A stretch of 64,000 nucleotides of DNA from Candidatus Rhodobacter oscarellae (GCF_001078595.1 NZ_LFTY01000002.1:3482862-3546861); one strand, 5' to 3'. Positions 52,122 to 61,072 are shown, numbered from the stretch's first letter. Notes: generated by a model not told the origin, from the sequence alone. Numbers and translations: made by a program.

Positions 52122-52598
52122 ATGGCTGAATTCATTGATACGAAAGACCTGGACGCGCGCCGCCGCGCGCCCAACGCGGGGGTCACCTTGATCGAGATGA
52201 TGGTCGTCTTGGTGATGATCTCGGTCGTGGCGGCCCTAATCGTGCCGAATGTGATCGGGCGCCCGGATGAGGCGCGGGTCACGGTGGTCGGGACCGACCT
52301 GCGCTCTATCGCGGGCGCGCTGCAGCTCTACCGGTTGGACAACGGGGCCTACCCCACAACCGCGCAGGGGCTTGCGGCCCTGGCCGTGCGCCCGGTCAGC
52401 CCGCCCCTGCCGCGCAGCTGGCCCGAGGGTGGCTATCTCAGCACCGTGCCACTCGATCCATGGGGCGCGCCTTATGTCTACCGCGCAGAGGGCGCCCGCT
52501 TTGATCTGGTCTCGCACGGCGCCGACAGCGCCCCCGGCGGTGAGGGCGTCGAGGCTGACATCTCGTTGCGCCAAGAGACAAAGCGGGCGGGCCAATGA
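52122..52598 (+). CDS. gspG: Type II secretion major pseudopilin GspG
   Basis: The 158-residue protein has the prepilin signal NAGVTLIEMMVVLVMISVVA with cleavage after Gly and Glu at +5, followed by the GspG core DLRSIAGALQLYRLDNGAYP and TTAQGLAAL. The leader is rather long (about 24 residues). ATG 52122 follows AAGGGA; the frame is open upstream but that extension covers the promoter. First gene of the rightward gsp operon. Confidence 0.94.
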   Translation: MAEFIDTKDLDARRRAPNAGVTLIEMMVVLVMISVVAALIVPNVIGRPDEARVTVVGTDLRSIAGALQLYRLDNGAYPTTAQGLAALAVRPVSPPLPRSWPEGGYLSTVPLDPWGAPYVYRAEGARFDLVSHGADSAPGGEGVEADISLRQETKRAGQ

Positions 52599-53074
52599 CC
52601 GCGCGCCCGTCTCTGGCGGGCGTGACCTTGATCGAGATGCTCGTGGTGCTGGCGCTCTTTGCCATCATGGCGGGGGCCGTTGTCCTGGCGCTGCCAAGCG
52701 CCCGGGACCCCGCACGCGCCGATCTCAGCGCGCTGGCGCTGGTCTCGGCCCTGGACCGCGCGGCGGGTCACGCGCTCGCCACCGGGCAGGCTTTCGGCAT
52801 CCGCCAATCCGACGGCGCCCTTGAGCTTGTTCAGCAGGACGACCAAGGGGCGTGGCACCCGCATTCCGACCCATTTCTGGCGGGGGTGAAACTTTTCCCG
52901 ACCACCACGCGTAACACTGAACAAGCCGGTCGCACGGCGGTCTACAGCGTCTCGGGCAATTTGGTCCCCGATACCCGCGACCGCCTCGTTGTGACCTTCG
53001 GTTCGGGGGCACGGGCCAGCATCGTCAGCTTTGATGGCGTCCGTGCGCAGGTGGTGAGAGATGAGAATGGCTAA
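52595..53074 (+). CDS. gspH: Type II secretion minor pseudopilin GspH
   Basis: The 159-residue protein has the prepilin signal SLAGVTLIEMLVVLALFAIM and the GspH-like region GHALATGQAFGIRQSDGALE. Its ATG overlaps the gspG stop (ATGA), and its end overlaps gspI by 14 bases. It is a minor pseudopilus subunit. Confidence 0.9.
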   Translation: MTARPSLAGVTLIEMLVVLALFAIMAGAVVLALPSARDPARADLSALALVSALDRAAGHALATGQAFGIRQSDGALELVQQDDQGAWHPHSDPFLAGVKLFPTTTRNTEQAGRTAVYSVSGNLVPDTRDRLVVTFGSGARASIVSFDGVRAQVVRDENG

Positions 53075-53444
53075 CAAGAGATCACCGAACACTGCGGGCT
53101 TCAGCCTGCTGGAGGCGCTGGTCGCGCTGGTCGTGATCTCTGTCTCCGCCAAGGCGCTGCTTTCCGCGGCCGAGGCCCACACAAGCAGCGTAGTCAGCGT
53201 CTCTGACCGTGTTGTCGCGCTTTGGGTGGCCGAAAACACTCTGGTCGAGCTGCAATTGGGCGCAAATGACCCCGAGGATCGCCTGCGCATGGCCCAGACC
53301 CAGTGGCAGGTTGAAGCGGTGCTGCGCCCGACGGGTGATCCCCAGCTGTCCCGGGTGGACATATCCGTCGCACCCGCCGCCGACCCGGACGCGCCGCTTG
53401 CTTATCTCACCGGATATGTGGCGACAGATGGCGGGGCGTCGTGA
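53061..53444 (+). CDS. gspI: Type II secretion minor pseudopilin GspI
   Basis: The 127-residue protein has the prepilin signal NTAGFSLLEALVALVVISVS and the GspI family region ALWVAENTLVELQLG. It overlaps gspH by 14 bases; ATG 53067 is an alternative start that reduces the overlap. With GspJ and GspK it builds the pseudopilus tip. Confidence 0.9.
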   Translation: MRMANKRSPNTAGFSLLEALVALVVISVSAKALLSAAEAHTSSVVSVSDRVVALWVAENTLVELQLGANDPEDRLRMAQTQWQVEAVLRPTGDPQLSRVDISVAPAADPDAPLAYLTGYVATDGGAS

Positions 53445-54301
53445 TGCGCCGCGTGGATCACTTGTGGCGCGTTGGCGTCGCTCTGGCGGCGCTTGGCTCG
53501 GTGGCATGGGCCTTACCTCCCGTGGTCCGCCACCAGGCCGGGATCGTGGTTCTGCACGCCGCTCCTCCCATCGCAGACACGCGCCCGGCCAAGGCCGCGC
53601 CCGTCGATGTGGCGGCGATCATCGCCTCCGCACCCTTTGGACAGGCGGCCACGCCTGTGCGCGACCTCAACCCTGCCAAGCCCGGTCGGCCCGATCTGGT
53701 CTTGCGGGGCATTTTTGCCTCCGCTGGGGGCGCGTCCACCGCGCTCTTGTATGTTGGCGGCGCGCCGGGCCTGTTTCGCCAAGACATGCCCGTGACTGAC
53801 GCCTTGATCCTGACGCGCATTGCCGTCGATTTTGTCGAGCTTGAGGATGAGGCGGGCGTCATCACCCTGCGCTTTGACGAGGCGACCGAAACTGCCCATG
53901 CGAAACCCGACCCGGACGCGGCTGACGCCCCGACGCTCCTGTCGCGGATGGGCCAAGAGCTGGTTGTGCCCGCGAAGTATGAAAAGCCCGGCGCGCCCGA
54001 GACCACCTCTGAATACATCGACTACTGGCGCCACCGTATCCGCAAGAACCCGCAGGCCGTCTTGCAAGAAATCGGGCTCAAACCAACCGATGACGGCTAT
54101 GTCATCGCTGATCGCCATGACGTCGGCGTGCGCCTCGCTGGGCTGAAATCCGGCGATCTGGTGCGCAGCGTCAACGGCCAGGCGGTGGGAGACCCCGAGC
54201 AGGATCGGCGGTTTTACGATGTGATCGCGGCCTCAGGCCATGCGCGTCTCGAAGTCGAGCGCGGTGGGCAGGTCTTGTCTTTCTCCTTTCCGCTGAGGTG
54301 A
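53444..54301 (+). CDS. gspC: Type II secretion protein GspC with PDZ domain
   Basis: The 285-residue bitopic protein has an N-terminal membrane helix, a periplasmic homology region (about 60-140, LVLRGIFASAGGASTALLYV) and a C-terminal PDZ domain (LAGLKSGDLVRSVNGQAVGD). It links the inner-membrane platform to the secretin and takes part in substrate recognition. ATG 53444 overlaps the gspI stop (TGATG); GTG 53441 is an alternative. In many systems gspC starts the operon; here it follows gspGHI. Confidence 0.9.
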   Translation: MRRVDHLWRVGVALAALGSVAWALPPVVRHQAGIVVLHAAPPIADTRPAKAAPVDVAAIIASAPFGQAATPVRDLNPAKPGRPDLVLRGIFASAGGASTALLYVGGAPGLFRQDMPVTDALILTRIAVDFVELEDEAGVITLRFDEATETAHAKPDPDAADAPTLLSRMGQELVVPAKYEKPGAPETTSEYIDYWRHRIRKNPQAVLQEIGLKPTDDGYVIADRHDVGVRLAGLKSGDLVRSVNGQAVGDPEQDRRFYDVIAASGHARLEVERGGQVLSFSFPLR

Positions 54302-54304
54302 GCT

Positions 54305-56224
54305 ATGCGCATTTTGTTTGTCCTTTTGTTCGCCAACGCAATCTTTGGATTTGTCCCCGCCTCTCAGGCACAGGACCAGACCTTTACCATTAATCTGCGC
54401 CAGACCGATGTGGCCATCCTGACCGAGCAGATCGCCGAAATCACCCAGCGCACGCTCATCGTCCACCCAGAATTGCGCGGCGAGATCACTGTCGTATCGG
54501 CCGAGCCTTTGGATCAGGCAGGCGCCTGGGAGCTTTTTCAATCCATCTTGCGGGCGCGCGGGTTTCACGCCGCGCAAAGCGGCGCCATCTGGGAAATCGT
54601 GCCCCTTGATGCTGCGCGGGCCGTCGCCCAAGTGGTCGGCGATACCGGCGCGGTGGGCAGCCAGGATTTTGTGACCCAAATGATCTTGCTGGACAACGTG
54701 CCAGCCGCCGAGGCCGTGCGGGTCTTGCGCCCGCTGGTGGCCTCATCCGCGTCCATCGAAGCGCTCGAGGACCCAAATGCGGTGCTCATCACTGACACGG
54801 CAGAGGGCGTTCGGCGCGTTGAGGCCATCGCCCAGGGTCTCGATCAGGACGAGACGCGCCTGACCCGCGTGCTGCAGTTTCGCAATACTCAGGCCGCGAT
54901 TGTCGGCGCGGCCATCATTGAGGTTCTGGGCGCAGATCCCTCCGGCGCGCGACTCTCGGTCGATCCAGGCTCCAACACGTTGCTGATCCGGGGCACACCG
55001 GAGGCGCTTGAGGAGGTCGAGACCCTGGCCCTGGCCATGGATGTCCCCCCCATCAGCAACCCGACAGTGGCGCGCCGTACTCGGGTCTTCGCGCTGCGGT
55101 TTGGCGAGGCCGAGCAGCTGGCCGGCATCCTTTCCGCCGCCCTGACCGGGGCGGGCACACCCGCGACCAATGCCGTCGCGGAAGACGCGCAGCACAATAG
55201 CCTAAACGCCGCGGCCGCGACGCAGGATCAGCAACCCGTCACCATCGCGGCGGATCAGGCGCAAAACGCCATCGTGGCGCGCGGCACGGATGCGCAGCTG
55301 TCCGAGGTGGCGGCCCTGATCGCAGAGCTGGACCAGAGGCGGCCACAGGTTCTGATCGAGGCCGCCATCGTCGAAGTCTCGGGCGAAGCGGCGCGCCGGC
55401 TCAGCGCGCAATTGGGTCTGGGCGAGCTGGCCCCACCGGGCGGGCTGGCCGCGACCTCCTTTGGCAATGGCGGCGGCGCGCTCGGCACCCTGCTGGCGGC
55501 AATCGGCGCGCCGAGGGCGGCGTTTGCAACCGCTGGCGGTTCCTTCTCTTTGGGCAATAGCGATTTCGGGCTGCTGGTTCAGGCGCTTAGCCAAAGCACA
55601 AGCGCCAACCTTCTGTCGACGCCCTCGCTGATGGCGCTCGACAACCGCCCCGCCTCCATCGTGGTTGGCCAGAACGTGCCGTTTCGCACGGGCACCTTCG
55701 CCACCGATGGCAACACAGTCCAGCCCTTCACCACCATCGAGCGCCGCGATGTGGGGCTGACCATGAACGTGCTGCCGCGGATCAATGCGGGCAACACGGT
55801 GCGTCTGGATATCAGCCAAGAGGTCTCGTCGCTCGTCAATGCCAATGTCGAAGGGGCGGCCGACCTGATCACCAATCGCCGCTCAATCGAGACCAGCATC
55901 CTGACCCAAAGCGGCTCGACGGTGGTGCTGGGCGGGCTGATCACGCGCGACGACCTGAACAGCCTGCAGAAGGTGCCGGGCGCAGGGGACATTCCCGTTC
56001 TGGGCAACCTGTTCAAATCCCGCGCGCGCAGCAGCACCCGGCGCACCCTGTTTGTGTTTCTCAAGCCCACCGTTCTGCGGTCGGATCGGAGCCTGAAATC
56101 AACATACGAGGCCCGGCTGAAAGCGTTGGAGAAGGCGCGCGATGACATCCGCCCCTCACAACCCGGCGCAACGCCGCCAGCGGGGCGGCAGCCGGTGCGG
56201 CTTGAGATCGGCGGCCTCTACTAG
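54305..56224 (+). CDS. gspD: Type II secretion outer-membrane secretin GspD
   Basis: The 639-residue protein has a signal peptide (RILFVLLFANAIFGFVPASQA), an N0 domain, N1-N3 repeats (about 120-330, e.g. FRNTQAAIVGAAIIEVLGAD) and the secretin core ending with VVLGGLITRDDLNSLQKVPG and GDIPVLGNLFKS. It forms the outer-membrane channel. It starts three bases after gspC. No separate pilotin is recognisable, though two lipoproteins are encoded nearby. Confidence 0.95.
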   Translation: MRILFVLLFANAIFGFVPASQAQDQTFTINLRQTDVAILTEQIAEITQRTLIVHPELRGEITVVSAEPLDQAGAWELFQSILRARGFHAAQSGAIWEIVPLDAARAVAQVVGDTGAVGSQDFVTQMILLDNVPAAEAVRVLRPLVASSASIEALEDPNAVLITDTAEGVRRVEAIAQGLDQDETRLTRVLQFRNTQAAIVGAAIIEVLGADPSGARLSVDPGSNTLLIRGTPEALEEVETLALAMDVPPISNPTVARRTRVFALRFGEAEQLAGILSAALTGAGTPATNAVAEDAQHNSLNAAAATQDQQPVTIAADQAQNAIVARGTDAQLSEVAALIAELDQRRPQVLIEAAIVEVSGEAARRLSAQLGLGELAPPGGLAATSFGNGGGALGTLLAAIGAPRAAFATAGGSFSLGNSDFGLLVQALSQSTSANLLSTPSLMALDNRPASIVVGQNVPFRTGTFATDGNTVQPFTTIERRDVGLTMNVLPRINAGNTVRLDISQEVSSLVNANVEGAADLITNRRSIETSILTQSGSTVVLGGLITRDDLNSLQKVPGAGDIPVLGNLFKSRARSSTRRTLFVFLKPTVLRSDRSLKSTYEARLKALEKARDDIRPSQPGATPPAGRQPVRLEIGGLY

Positions 56225-56245
56225 GTGCATGGGTAGGAGGTCGAA

Positions 56246-56806
56246 ATGCAGGGCATTCAGGAACATGCAGCGCTCGAGGCCTGCCTCGCGCGGGTCGCGC
56301 TCAAGGACAGGCGCGCCTTTGACGAGCTTTACAAGCTCACCTCGGGGCGTCTTTTTGCGGTCGCCTTGCGGATGATGCGCAGCCGCTCTGAGGCCGAGGA
56401 TGTGCTGCAAGAGGCCTATATTCGGATCTGGCACCGCGCCGATAGTTTTCGACCGGGCCAGGCGCGGCCAATCTCCTGGCTTATCGCCATCACGCGGAAC
56501 CTGGCCATCGACAAGCTGCGCGCCCGAACCGTGCCGGTGGCGCCGATTGAGATGGCAGAGGAGCTGCCCGACGACAAACCGACGCCCGAGACCGCTTATG
56601 CCCAATCCGAGGTGCGGGCGCAGATCAATACCTGCTTAGAGGAGCTTGACACCAAACGCGCCGAGGCCGTTCGCGCGGCCTATCTTGAGGGCTGGTCCTA
56701 TCAAGAGCTCGCGACCCGCTTTGACACCCCGCTCAACACCATGCGCACATGGCTTCGGCGCAGCTTGTTGCGCCTGAAAGCCTGCCTGGAGCATGCCAGA
56801 CCATGA
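56246..56806 (+). CDS. ECF-family sigma factor (second module)
   Basis: The 186-residue protein has region 2 (RMMRSRSEAEDVLQEAYIRI, WHRADSF) and region 4 (SYQELATRFDTPLNTMRTWL), similar to RpoE/SigK-type ECF factors. TAGGAGG stands five bases before ATG 56246. It lies 21 bases after gspD and is coupled by ATGA to an anti-sigma gene, so it is probably transcribed with the secretion genes. Confidence 0.92.
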   Translation: MQGIQEHAALEACLARVALKDRRAFDELYKLTSGRLFAVALRMMRSRSEAEDVLQEAYIRIWHRADSFRPGQARPISWLIAITRNLAIDKLRARTVPVAPIEMAEELPDDKPTPETAYAQSEVRAQINTCLEELDTKRAEAVRAAYLEGWSYQELATRFDTPLNTMRTWLRRSLLRLKACLEHARP

Positions 56807-57468
56807 CCGAATTTGACCCATCAGATCAAAGCGATAACACAATTGCGGCAGAATATGTTGTGGGGGTCTTGCCGCTGGAAGGGCGCCGAAAGGCCGAGAC
56901 GCGGATGCGCCGCGACACCAGCTTTGCCGCCCTCATCGCGCGCTGGCAGGATCATCTCTCGGGCTTCAATTCGGATTACGGCAGCATGACACCTTCCAGG
57001 AGGATCAAGGCCAAGATCGACCGCAAACTCTTTGCTAAGGCGGGCCGTTGGGGCCGGTTCCTGCCGCCACTTCTGAGCGCCGTGACCGCCGCGCTCTTGG
57101 TGGCGTTGTTCTTGGTCAACTGGGGCTTCGATCCATCCGCGCCTGATCTCCGGGCCAGGCTGGCCAGCCCCGAGACGCCTTACCAGTTCATCTTGGAACT
57201 AAGGCGCGAGGAAGCCGAGGCTCAGATAACGCTCGCCGCCGGAGACCTGCCCGCGGAGGACCGATCCTTCGAGCTTTGGCTCTTACCAAATGGCGCCGCG
57301 CCCGTCTCGCTTGGGGTCTTTGCGCCGGGCGGTGTTTTTGCGCTGCCCGACACTCAACAAGTCGCCGCAGGGGCCACCCTCGCGGTCAGCCTAGAGCCCG
57401 TCGGCGGCTCTCCAACCGGGGCACCAACGGGGCCCGTGATTGCAATAGGTATATTGAGCGATGCGTAA
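56803..57468 (+). CDS. RskA/anti-sigma-K-like membrane anti-sigma factor
   Basis: The 221-residue protein has a cytoplasmic N-terminus with AAEYVVGVLPLEGRRKAETR (residues 15-34), as in anti-sigma-K factors, a membrane helix at about 88-107 and a periplasmic domain matching the anti-sigma-K C-terminus (DRSFELWLLPNGAAPVSLG). It should sequester the sigma factor encoded upstream. It overlaps the DUF4198 gene by eight bases. Confidence 0.88.
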   Translation: MTEFDPSDQSDNTIAAEYVVGVLPLEGRRKAETRMRRDTSFAALIARWQDHLSGFNSDYGSMTPSRRIKAKIDRKLFAKAGRWGRFLPPLLSAVTAALLVALFLVNWGFDPSAPDLRARLASPETPYQFILELRREEAEAQITLAAGDLPAEDRSFELWLLPNGAAPVSLGVFAPGGVFALPDTQQVAAGATLAVSLEPVGGSPTGAPTGPVIAIGILSDA

Positions 57469-58222
57469 CCTGCTTCTGGCACTGATTTTTCAGACGGCCT
57501 TCCTCACCCCGGCCCAGGCCCACGAGTTCTGGATCAGATCCCCCGCGCAGGTCCTTGCCCTTGATGCGACCCTCACCCCCGAGGTCTGGATCGGTGAAGA
57601 CTTGGCAGGGCAAAGATTCCCGTTTCAGCCACGCGCCTATGAGATCGCTCGATGGATCGGGCCCAAAACCGAGCAATCGCTGCAGAACCAGAAGCTGGCC
57701 GAAAGGGACGCCTCTTTGCGCGCGTTCTCAGAGGGGCTGCACATCTTGGCGGTGACCTCCTTCAATCAGCGGCTGATCTATAACAAGCAGGACAAGTTCT
57801 TGAAATTCGTCCGTGATATCGGTGCCGAAGCAGCGCTTGAAGGTGTAAGCCCGCTTTCGGACGAAGACGGTAAGATCCGCGAAACCTATCGCCGCCTCTC
57901 AAAGACCCTGGTCCATTTTGGCACGCGATCGGGCAAAGATCGCCGCGTCGGCCTGCACCATGAATGGGTGCAAACGGAGACTGGCTTTCAGCTCTTCAGC
58001 GCAAGCTCCGATACCGCAGGCCAACCCGCTGCGCTGTTCTGCCGGACCCCAGACGGCAGGCTCTTCACCGACCGGCTGCGCACCGATGCTGATGGCCATG
58101 TCAACGTGACCCCCCCGAAGGGCAGCGAATGCCTAATCAACACTGTCTTTCTATTCCCCCCAACCGACGGCTCTGCCTGGCATAGCGACTGGACCTCGAC
58201 GTTTTTCTGGACCGATCCGTGA
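57461..58222 (+). CDS. DUF4198-domain periplasmic protein
   Basis: The 253-residue protein has a signal peptide (RNLLLALIFQTAFLTPAQA) followed by HEFWIRSPAQV, the characteristic start of DUF4198 proteins, which are often linked to metal uptake. The mature part has a C-terminal beta domain and two cysteines that could form a disulfide. It overlaps the anti-sigma gene and ends the rightward operon gspGHICD, sigma, anti-sigma, DUF4198. Confidence 0.82.
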   Translation: MRNLLLALIFQTAFLTPAQAHEFWIRSPAQVLALDATLTPEVWIGEDLAGQRFPFQPRAYEIARWIGPKTEQSLQNQKLAERDASLRAFSEGLHILAVTSFNQRLIYNKQDKFLKFVRDIGAEAALEGVSPLSDEDGKIRETYRRLSKTLVHFGTRSGKDRRVGLHHEWVQTETGFQLFSASSDTAGQPAALFCRTPDGRLFTDRLRTDADGHVNVTPPKGSECLINTVFLFPPTDGSAWHSDWTSTFFWTDP

Positions 58223-58958
58223 CGTTGGCCGCTGTGAAGGCATCAAACTCCGCGGCATAATGCTCACAGGCCCATCCGAGCCTCAACAAACCCCAAACCC
58301 ACCGCGCGGTCCGTTAACTCGGGCGCTTTCCACCCTTCTGCCATACGAGGTGCCATACGCAAGGCCGACACATTGCCGACGCTTTGCCGACACGGGTTTT
58401 CTCAACAAAATAAGGCGTTAACCTCCCGATGCGCGGCCCCACCCCCGAAACCGCCGCGCGCAGGGTTAACCCTTTGGTCACGAGCCCCGCGACCAACGTG
58501 CTGACCCGCCCGCCCCCGCGGCGGACATGCGGCCCAACCGCTGGGCGCAGCCGCAAACAGAGAACTGCCAATAGCGGCTTTGTTCGCACTTCCGTCACTG
58601 AATGGAATGCATAGACTTGTTAAGTCTCCATGCGCCTGCCGCCCACGAACGCATGGAATAACAAGCCGATCCCGATTGTCGGCTTAACAGCTTTTGGGAT
58701 ACTTATTAAGTATCAGCGAATTGAGCCACTATGACAGCCAGGACGCCGCCTCTGCCTGAATGTGAAAGAGCGCACCGCTTTCCTTGATATCGCCCATAAA
58801 CAACTCGTGCGAGATCGCACTTTGTGTGAGACGCTGCACTTCACCGAATGCAGGCCGTTGGAGCTGTATGAGATCACCCCGGCGCCTGCCGTGCGTTCAG
58901 CAGTTGAAGGGGACCGTGGCCCCAGCGGGGCCACGAAAGCCCCGTAAACGAGAATTGC
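58223..58958. other. Non-coding region with repeat array and degraded DNA
   Basis: About 730 bases hold no convincing gene. It contains the 11-bp repeat array 3 (58339-58394), a perfect hairpin GTGGCCCC-AGC-GGGGCCAC (58916-58934), and a short open frame at 58762-58947 with peptide-like composition that I cannot place; it may be a gene relic. The right end runs into the transposase remnant. Confidence 0.6.
58339..58394 (+). repeat. 11-bp degenerate tandem repeat, array 3 (after DUF4198 gene)
   Basis: Five units on the + strand: TGCCATACGAGG (12 bp), TGCCATACGCA, AGGCCGACACA, TTGCCGACGCT, TTGCCGACACG. Their phase and core (GCCGACRC) match arrays 1 and 2 read along the mRNA. The array begins 117 bases after the DUF4198 stop and has the same orientation relative to the upstream gene as the other two. 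Confidence 0.8.
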
Positions 58959-59402
58959 TATCGGTATCAGCCCAGGCTCAGTGATGAGAATGAGCCGATC
59001 GCGGACTGGCTGGTGACGCTGACCAATGCCGAGAAGACGTGGGGCTTTGGCCTGTGCTTCCTGCACCTGTGCAACGTAAAAGGCTTCGGTTGGGACCATA
59101 AGCGCGTTTATCGCATCTATCGCGAACTGGAGTTGAACATGCGGATTAAACCCAAGAAACGACTACAATGTGAGAAGCCAGAGCCGTTGGCGGTGCCTGA
59201 AGCGCCAAATCAGGTCCGGTCATTGGACTTCATGGCAGATCAGTTGGCCGATGGTCGTTCATTCCGCGCACTGAATGTGCTTGATGGCTTCAACCGCGAG
59301 GGATTGCACATTGAGGTGGGCTTCTCGTTGCCCTCGGAACGCGTCGTCCGAACGCTGAACCAAGTCATCGCCTAGCGGGGGAGGCCACTGGCCATTCGGA
59401 TG
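58959..59402 (+). pseudogene. IS3-family transposase (OrfB) remnant
   Basis: One frame matches the central part of IS3-family OrfB transposases: [40 protein letters not shown], then the rve core [20 protein letters not shown] with the first two DDE aspartates. An in-frame TAG at 59373-59375 replaces a conserved Glu-Trp, and similarity ends after RGRPLAIRM, before the catalytic Glu. Both the N-terminal part and the C-terminal end are missing, as are OrfA and visible terminal inverted repeats. It is therefore an inactive relic. Confidence 0.85.
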
Positions 59403-59418
59403 GAGTTGCCAGCGCGTG

Positions 59419-59444
59419 CGCCATTGGTTCGAGCACCAATGGCG
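59419..59444. repeat. Perfect inverted repeat beside the IS remnant
   Basis: CGCCATTGGT, loop TCGAGC, ACCAATGGCG form a perfect 10-bp stem just after the transposase similarity ends and about 100 bases downstream of the leftward blaR1-like gene. It could be a terminator for that gene or part of the element boundary; there is no T-tract. Confidence 0.5.
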
Positions 59445-59541
59445 ACGGCCCCGAATCCATCGGGTAACAACTTCCCGACCCCAAAACGCCGGCAAGGTTT
59501 GCCTTGGCGGGCCTCTGTGAGAGGGAAGCCGTATGCCTGGC

Positions 59542-60690
59542 CTAGTTCCGTATCCGCCCAAATGTCGAAAGCCGATTGATCTCATCCAGGCGCTCCAAAT
59601 TCACCACCGTGGATAGGGTCAGTCGATCCTGGCTCCAATCCGCGGGGCGTTGGATCGCCACGGCGGTCAACAGAACCGCTGCGGTCATGGGGATCATGAT
59701 ACCCGCATAGACGAGCTTTGGGTTGCGCAGCATCCGGGCGTCCAGGATCGAGTTGATGCGCTGTTCTAGCAGGCTTTGCTTGCCGCGCCCAATCGCCGTG
59801 CGGTCCGCGGTGACCAGGGTCACCTTTGGCACGGCGATCACAAAGTTCCGGTCGCGCCTGAGCGTCTGCTGGCAGACCGACAGCAGCGTGTCGCAATAGG
59901 TTCGGCGACCTATGCGGCCACGCGACATGACCTGGTGGTCGCAGCTCAGCTCGCGCAGCCCCTCCACGCGCCGCTTCCAGGCGTGGAAGGCGGGGTTGAG
60001 GAAAAAGAAGGGCTTTAGGGCCTCCAGGATGATCTCCCACTCGATGTCGCCCTGGCGCAGGTGCTGGAACTCATGCGCCAGTGAGACGCGCAGCACGTCG
60101 CCCTGTTCGCCCATCATCTGGGCGGGGATGACGACGTGATAGTACCACAGCCCGCGCGTTGAAAACGGCACAAGAGTGCGGTCCGACACCCGGATCCGCA
60201 GCCGGCCAAAGCGCCGCAGGTGGTAGCTTTGCGAGACAATCACCTGCAGGCAATACATCGAGTAAATCAGGCGCCCCACGCCAATCAGCAGTCCCGCAAG
60301 GAAGGCCGAGATCGCGATCCAGGCGCTAATGCCCGCGGCGTTAGCGATATTGGTGATGAGCGTTTCGCGGATCTGCAAGAGGCGCTCGAACTGCGTGGCG
60401 TTCATCTCGAACCCGCCGTTCAGGAAGTGCGACACGACCATGTCCGACAGGTTCACATTCACGCCCTTGGCGACCCCGGCGCTTTGCGCGGCGAAAAACA
60501 GCATCACCAGGAACGGCGACAGCAAGATCGCCAGGAACACCGTGTTCAGCAGCTGTAATTGGGTCCCGTAGCTGTGTTCAAGCCCAACGCGGCGCAGCGC
60601 AAACGCCACCGCGCTCCATAGGGCAAAGGCTACGACAATCAGGATGTTGGCATTGATGTAGGCATCTAGAACGGCTTCAACCGGTATCAT
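59542..60690 (-). CDS. BlaR1/MecR1-type M56 membrane metallopeptidase without sensor domain
   Basis: The 382-residue protein has four N-terminal membrane helices, the zinc-protease motif HEFQH at about residues 206-210 (SLAHEFQHLRQGDIEWE) and a final membrane helix near residue 340 (LVYAGIMIPMTAAVLLTAVA). BlaR1 proteins normally carry a C-terminal penicillin-binding sensor; here the chain stops soon after the last helix, so the signal sensed is unknown. It overlaps the blaI-like gene by 14 bases. No beta-lactamase gene is adjacent. Confidence 0.85.
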   Translation of the reverse strand: MIPVEAVLDAYINANILIVVAFALWSAVAFALRRVGLEHSYGTQLQLLNTVFLAILLSPFLVMLFFAAQSAGVAKGVNVNLSDMVVSHFLNGGFEMNATQFERLLQIRETLITNIANAAGISAWIAISAFLAGLLIGVGRLIYSMYCLQVIVSQSYHLRRFGRLRIRVSDRTLVPFSTRGLWYYHVVIPAQMMGEQGDVLRVSLAHEFQHLRQGDIEWEIILEALKPFFFLNPAFHAWKRRVEGLRELSCDHQVMSRGRIGRRTYCDTLLSVCQQTLRRDRNFVIAVPKVTLVTADRTAIGRGKQSLLEQRINSILDARMLRNPKLVYAGIMIPMTAAVLLTAVAIQRPADWSQDRLTLSTVVNLERLDEINRLSTFGRIRN

Positions 60691-61072
60691 TCTTCAACCT
60701 CCGATCCACAAGTGCCCGGATTTGCCCCAATGCTTCTTCGCTCAGTTCGTTGTCGTCGACCAGGCGCGCCACCAGCGAGGCGGGCGCGTCGTCGAAAAGC
60801 TTCACGGAAAGATCCTTAAGCGAGCGCATTTGATAAACGTCTTTCGCCAGGGTCGGTTTGTAGACATGGCTCTTGCCGCGGTTCCGGCTGGTGACGAATT
60901 CCTTCTGCTCCAGAATGCGAAGGATGGTCGCCGCCGACGTGTAGGCCAGGCTGCGCTCTGACGGTAGTTGGTCCAATACGTCCCGCACGGTGCCCTCATC
61001 CAGAGCCCAAAGGATATTCATAAATTCCAGCTCGACCTCGGTCAGAAGCTCGTACTTTCTTTTTGGTTTCAT
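60677..61072 (-). CDS. BlaI/MecI/CopY-family transcriptional repressor
   Basis: The 131-residue winged-helix protein has ELLTEVELEFMNILWALDEG and VRDVLDQLPSERSLAYTSAA, then the recognition-wing region LEQKEFVTSRNRGKSHVYKP, all typical of BlaI/MecI. The C-terminal part holds the site where the cognate M56 protease would cut. It overlaps the blaR1-like gene, forming a sensor-repressor pair that probably regulates itself and an unknown target. Confidence 0.88.
   Translation of the reverse strand: MKPKRKYELLTEVELEFMNILWALDEGTVRDVLDQLPSERSLAYTSAATILRILEQKEFVTSRNRGKSHVYKPTLAKDVYQMRSLKDLSVKLFDDAPASLVARLVDDNELSEEALGQIRALVDRRLKNDTG

Noticed and set aside
58339-58394. CRISPR array
   Set aside because: Units are 11 bp with no spacers and no cas genes; they are a phased tandem repeat.
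58429-58614. Short rightward frame in the gap after DUF4198
   Set aside because: Proline/arginine-rich and without a ribosome-binding site; typical chance frame in high-G+C DNA.
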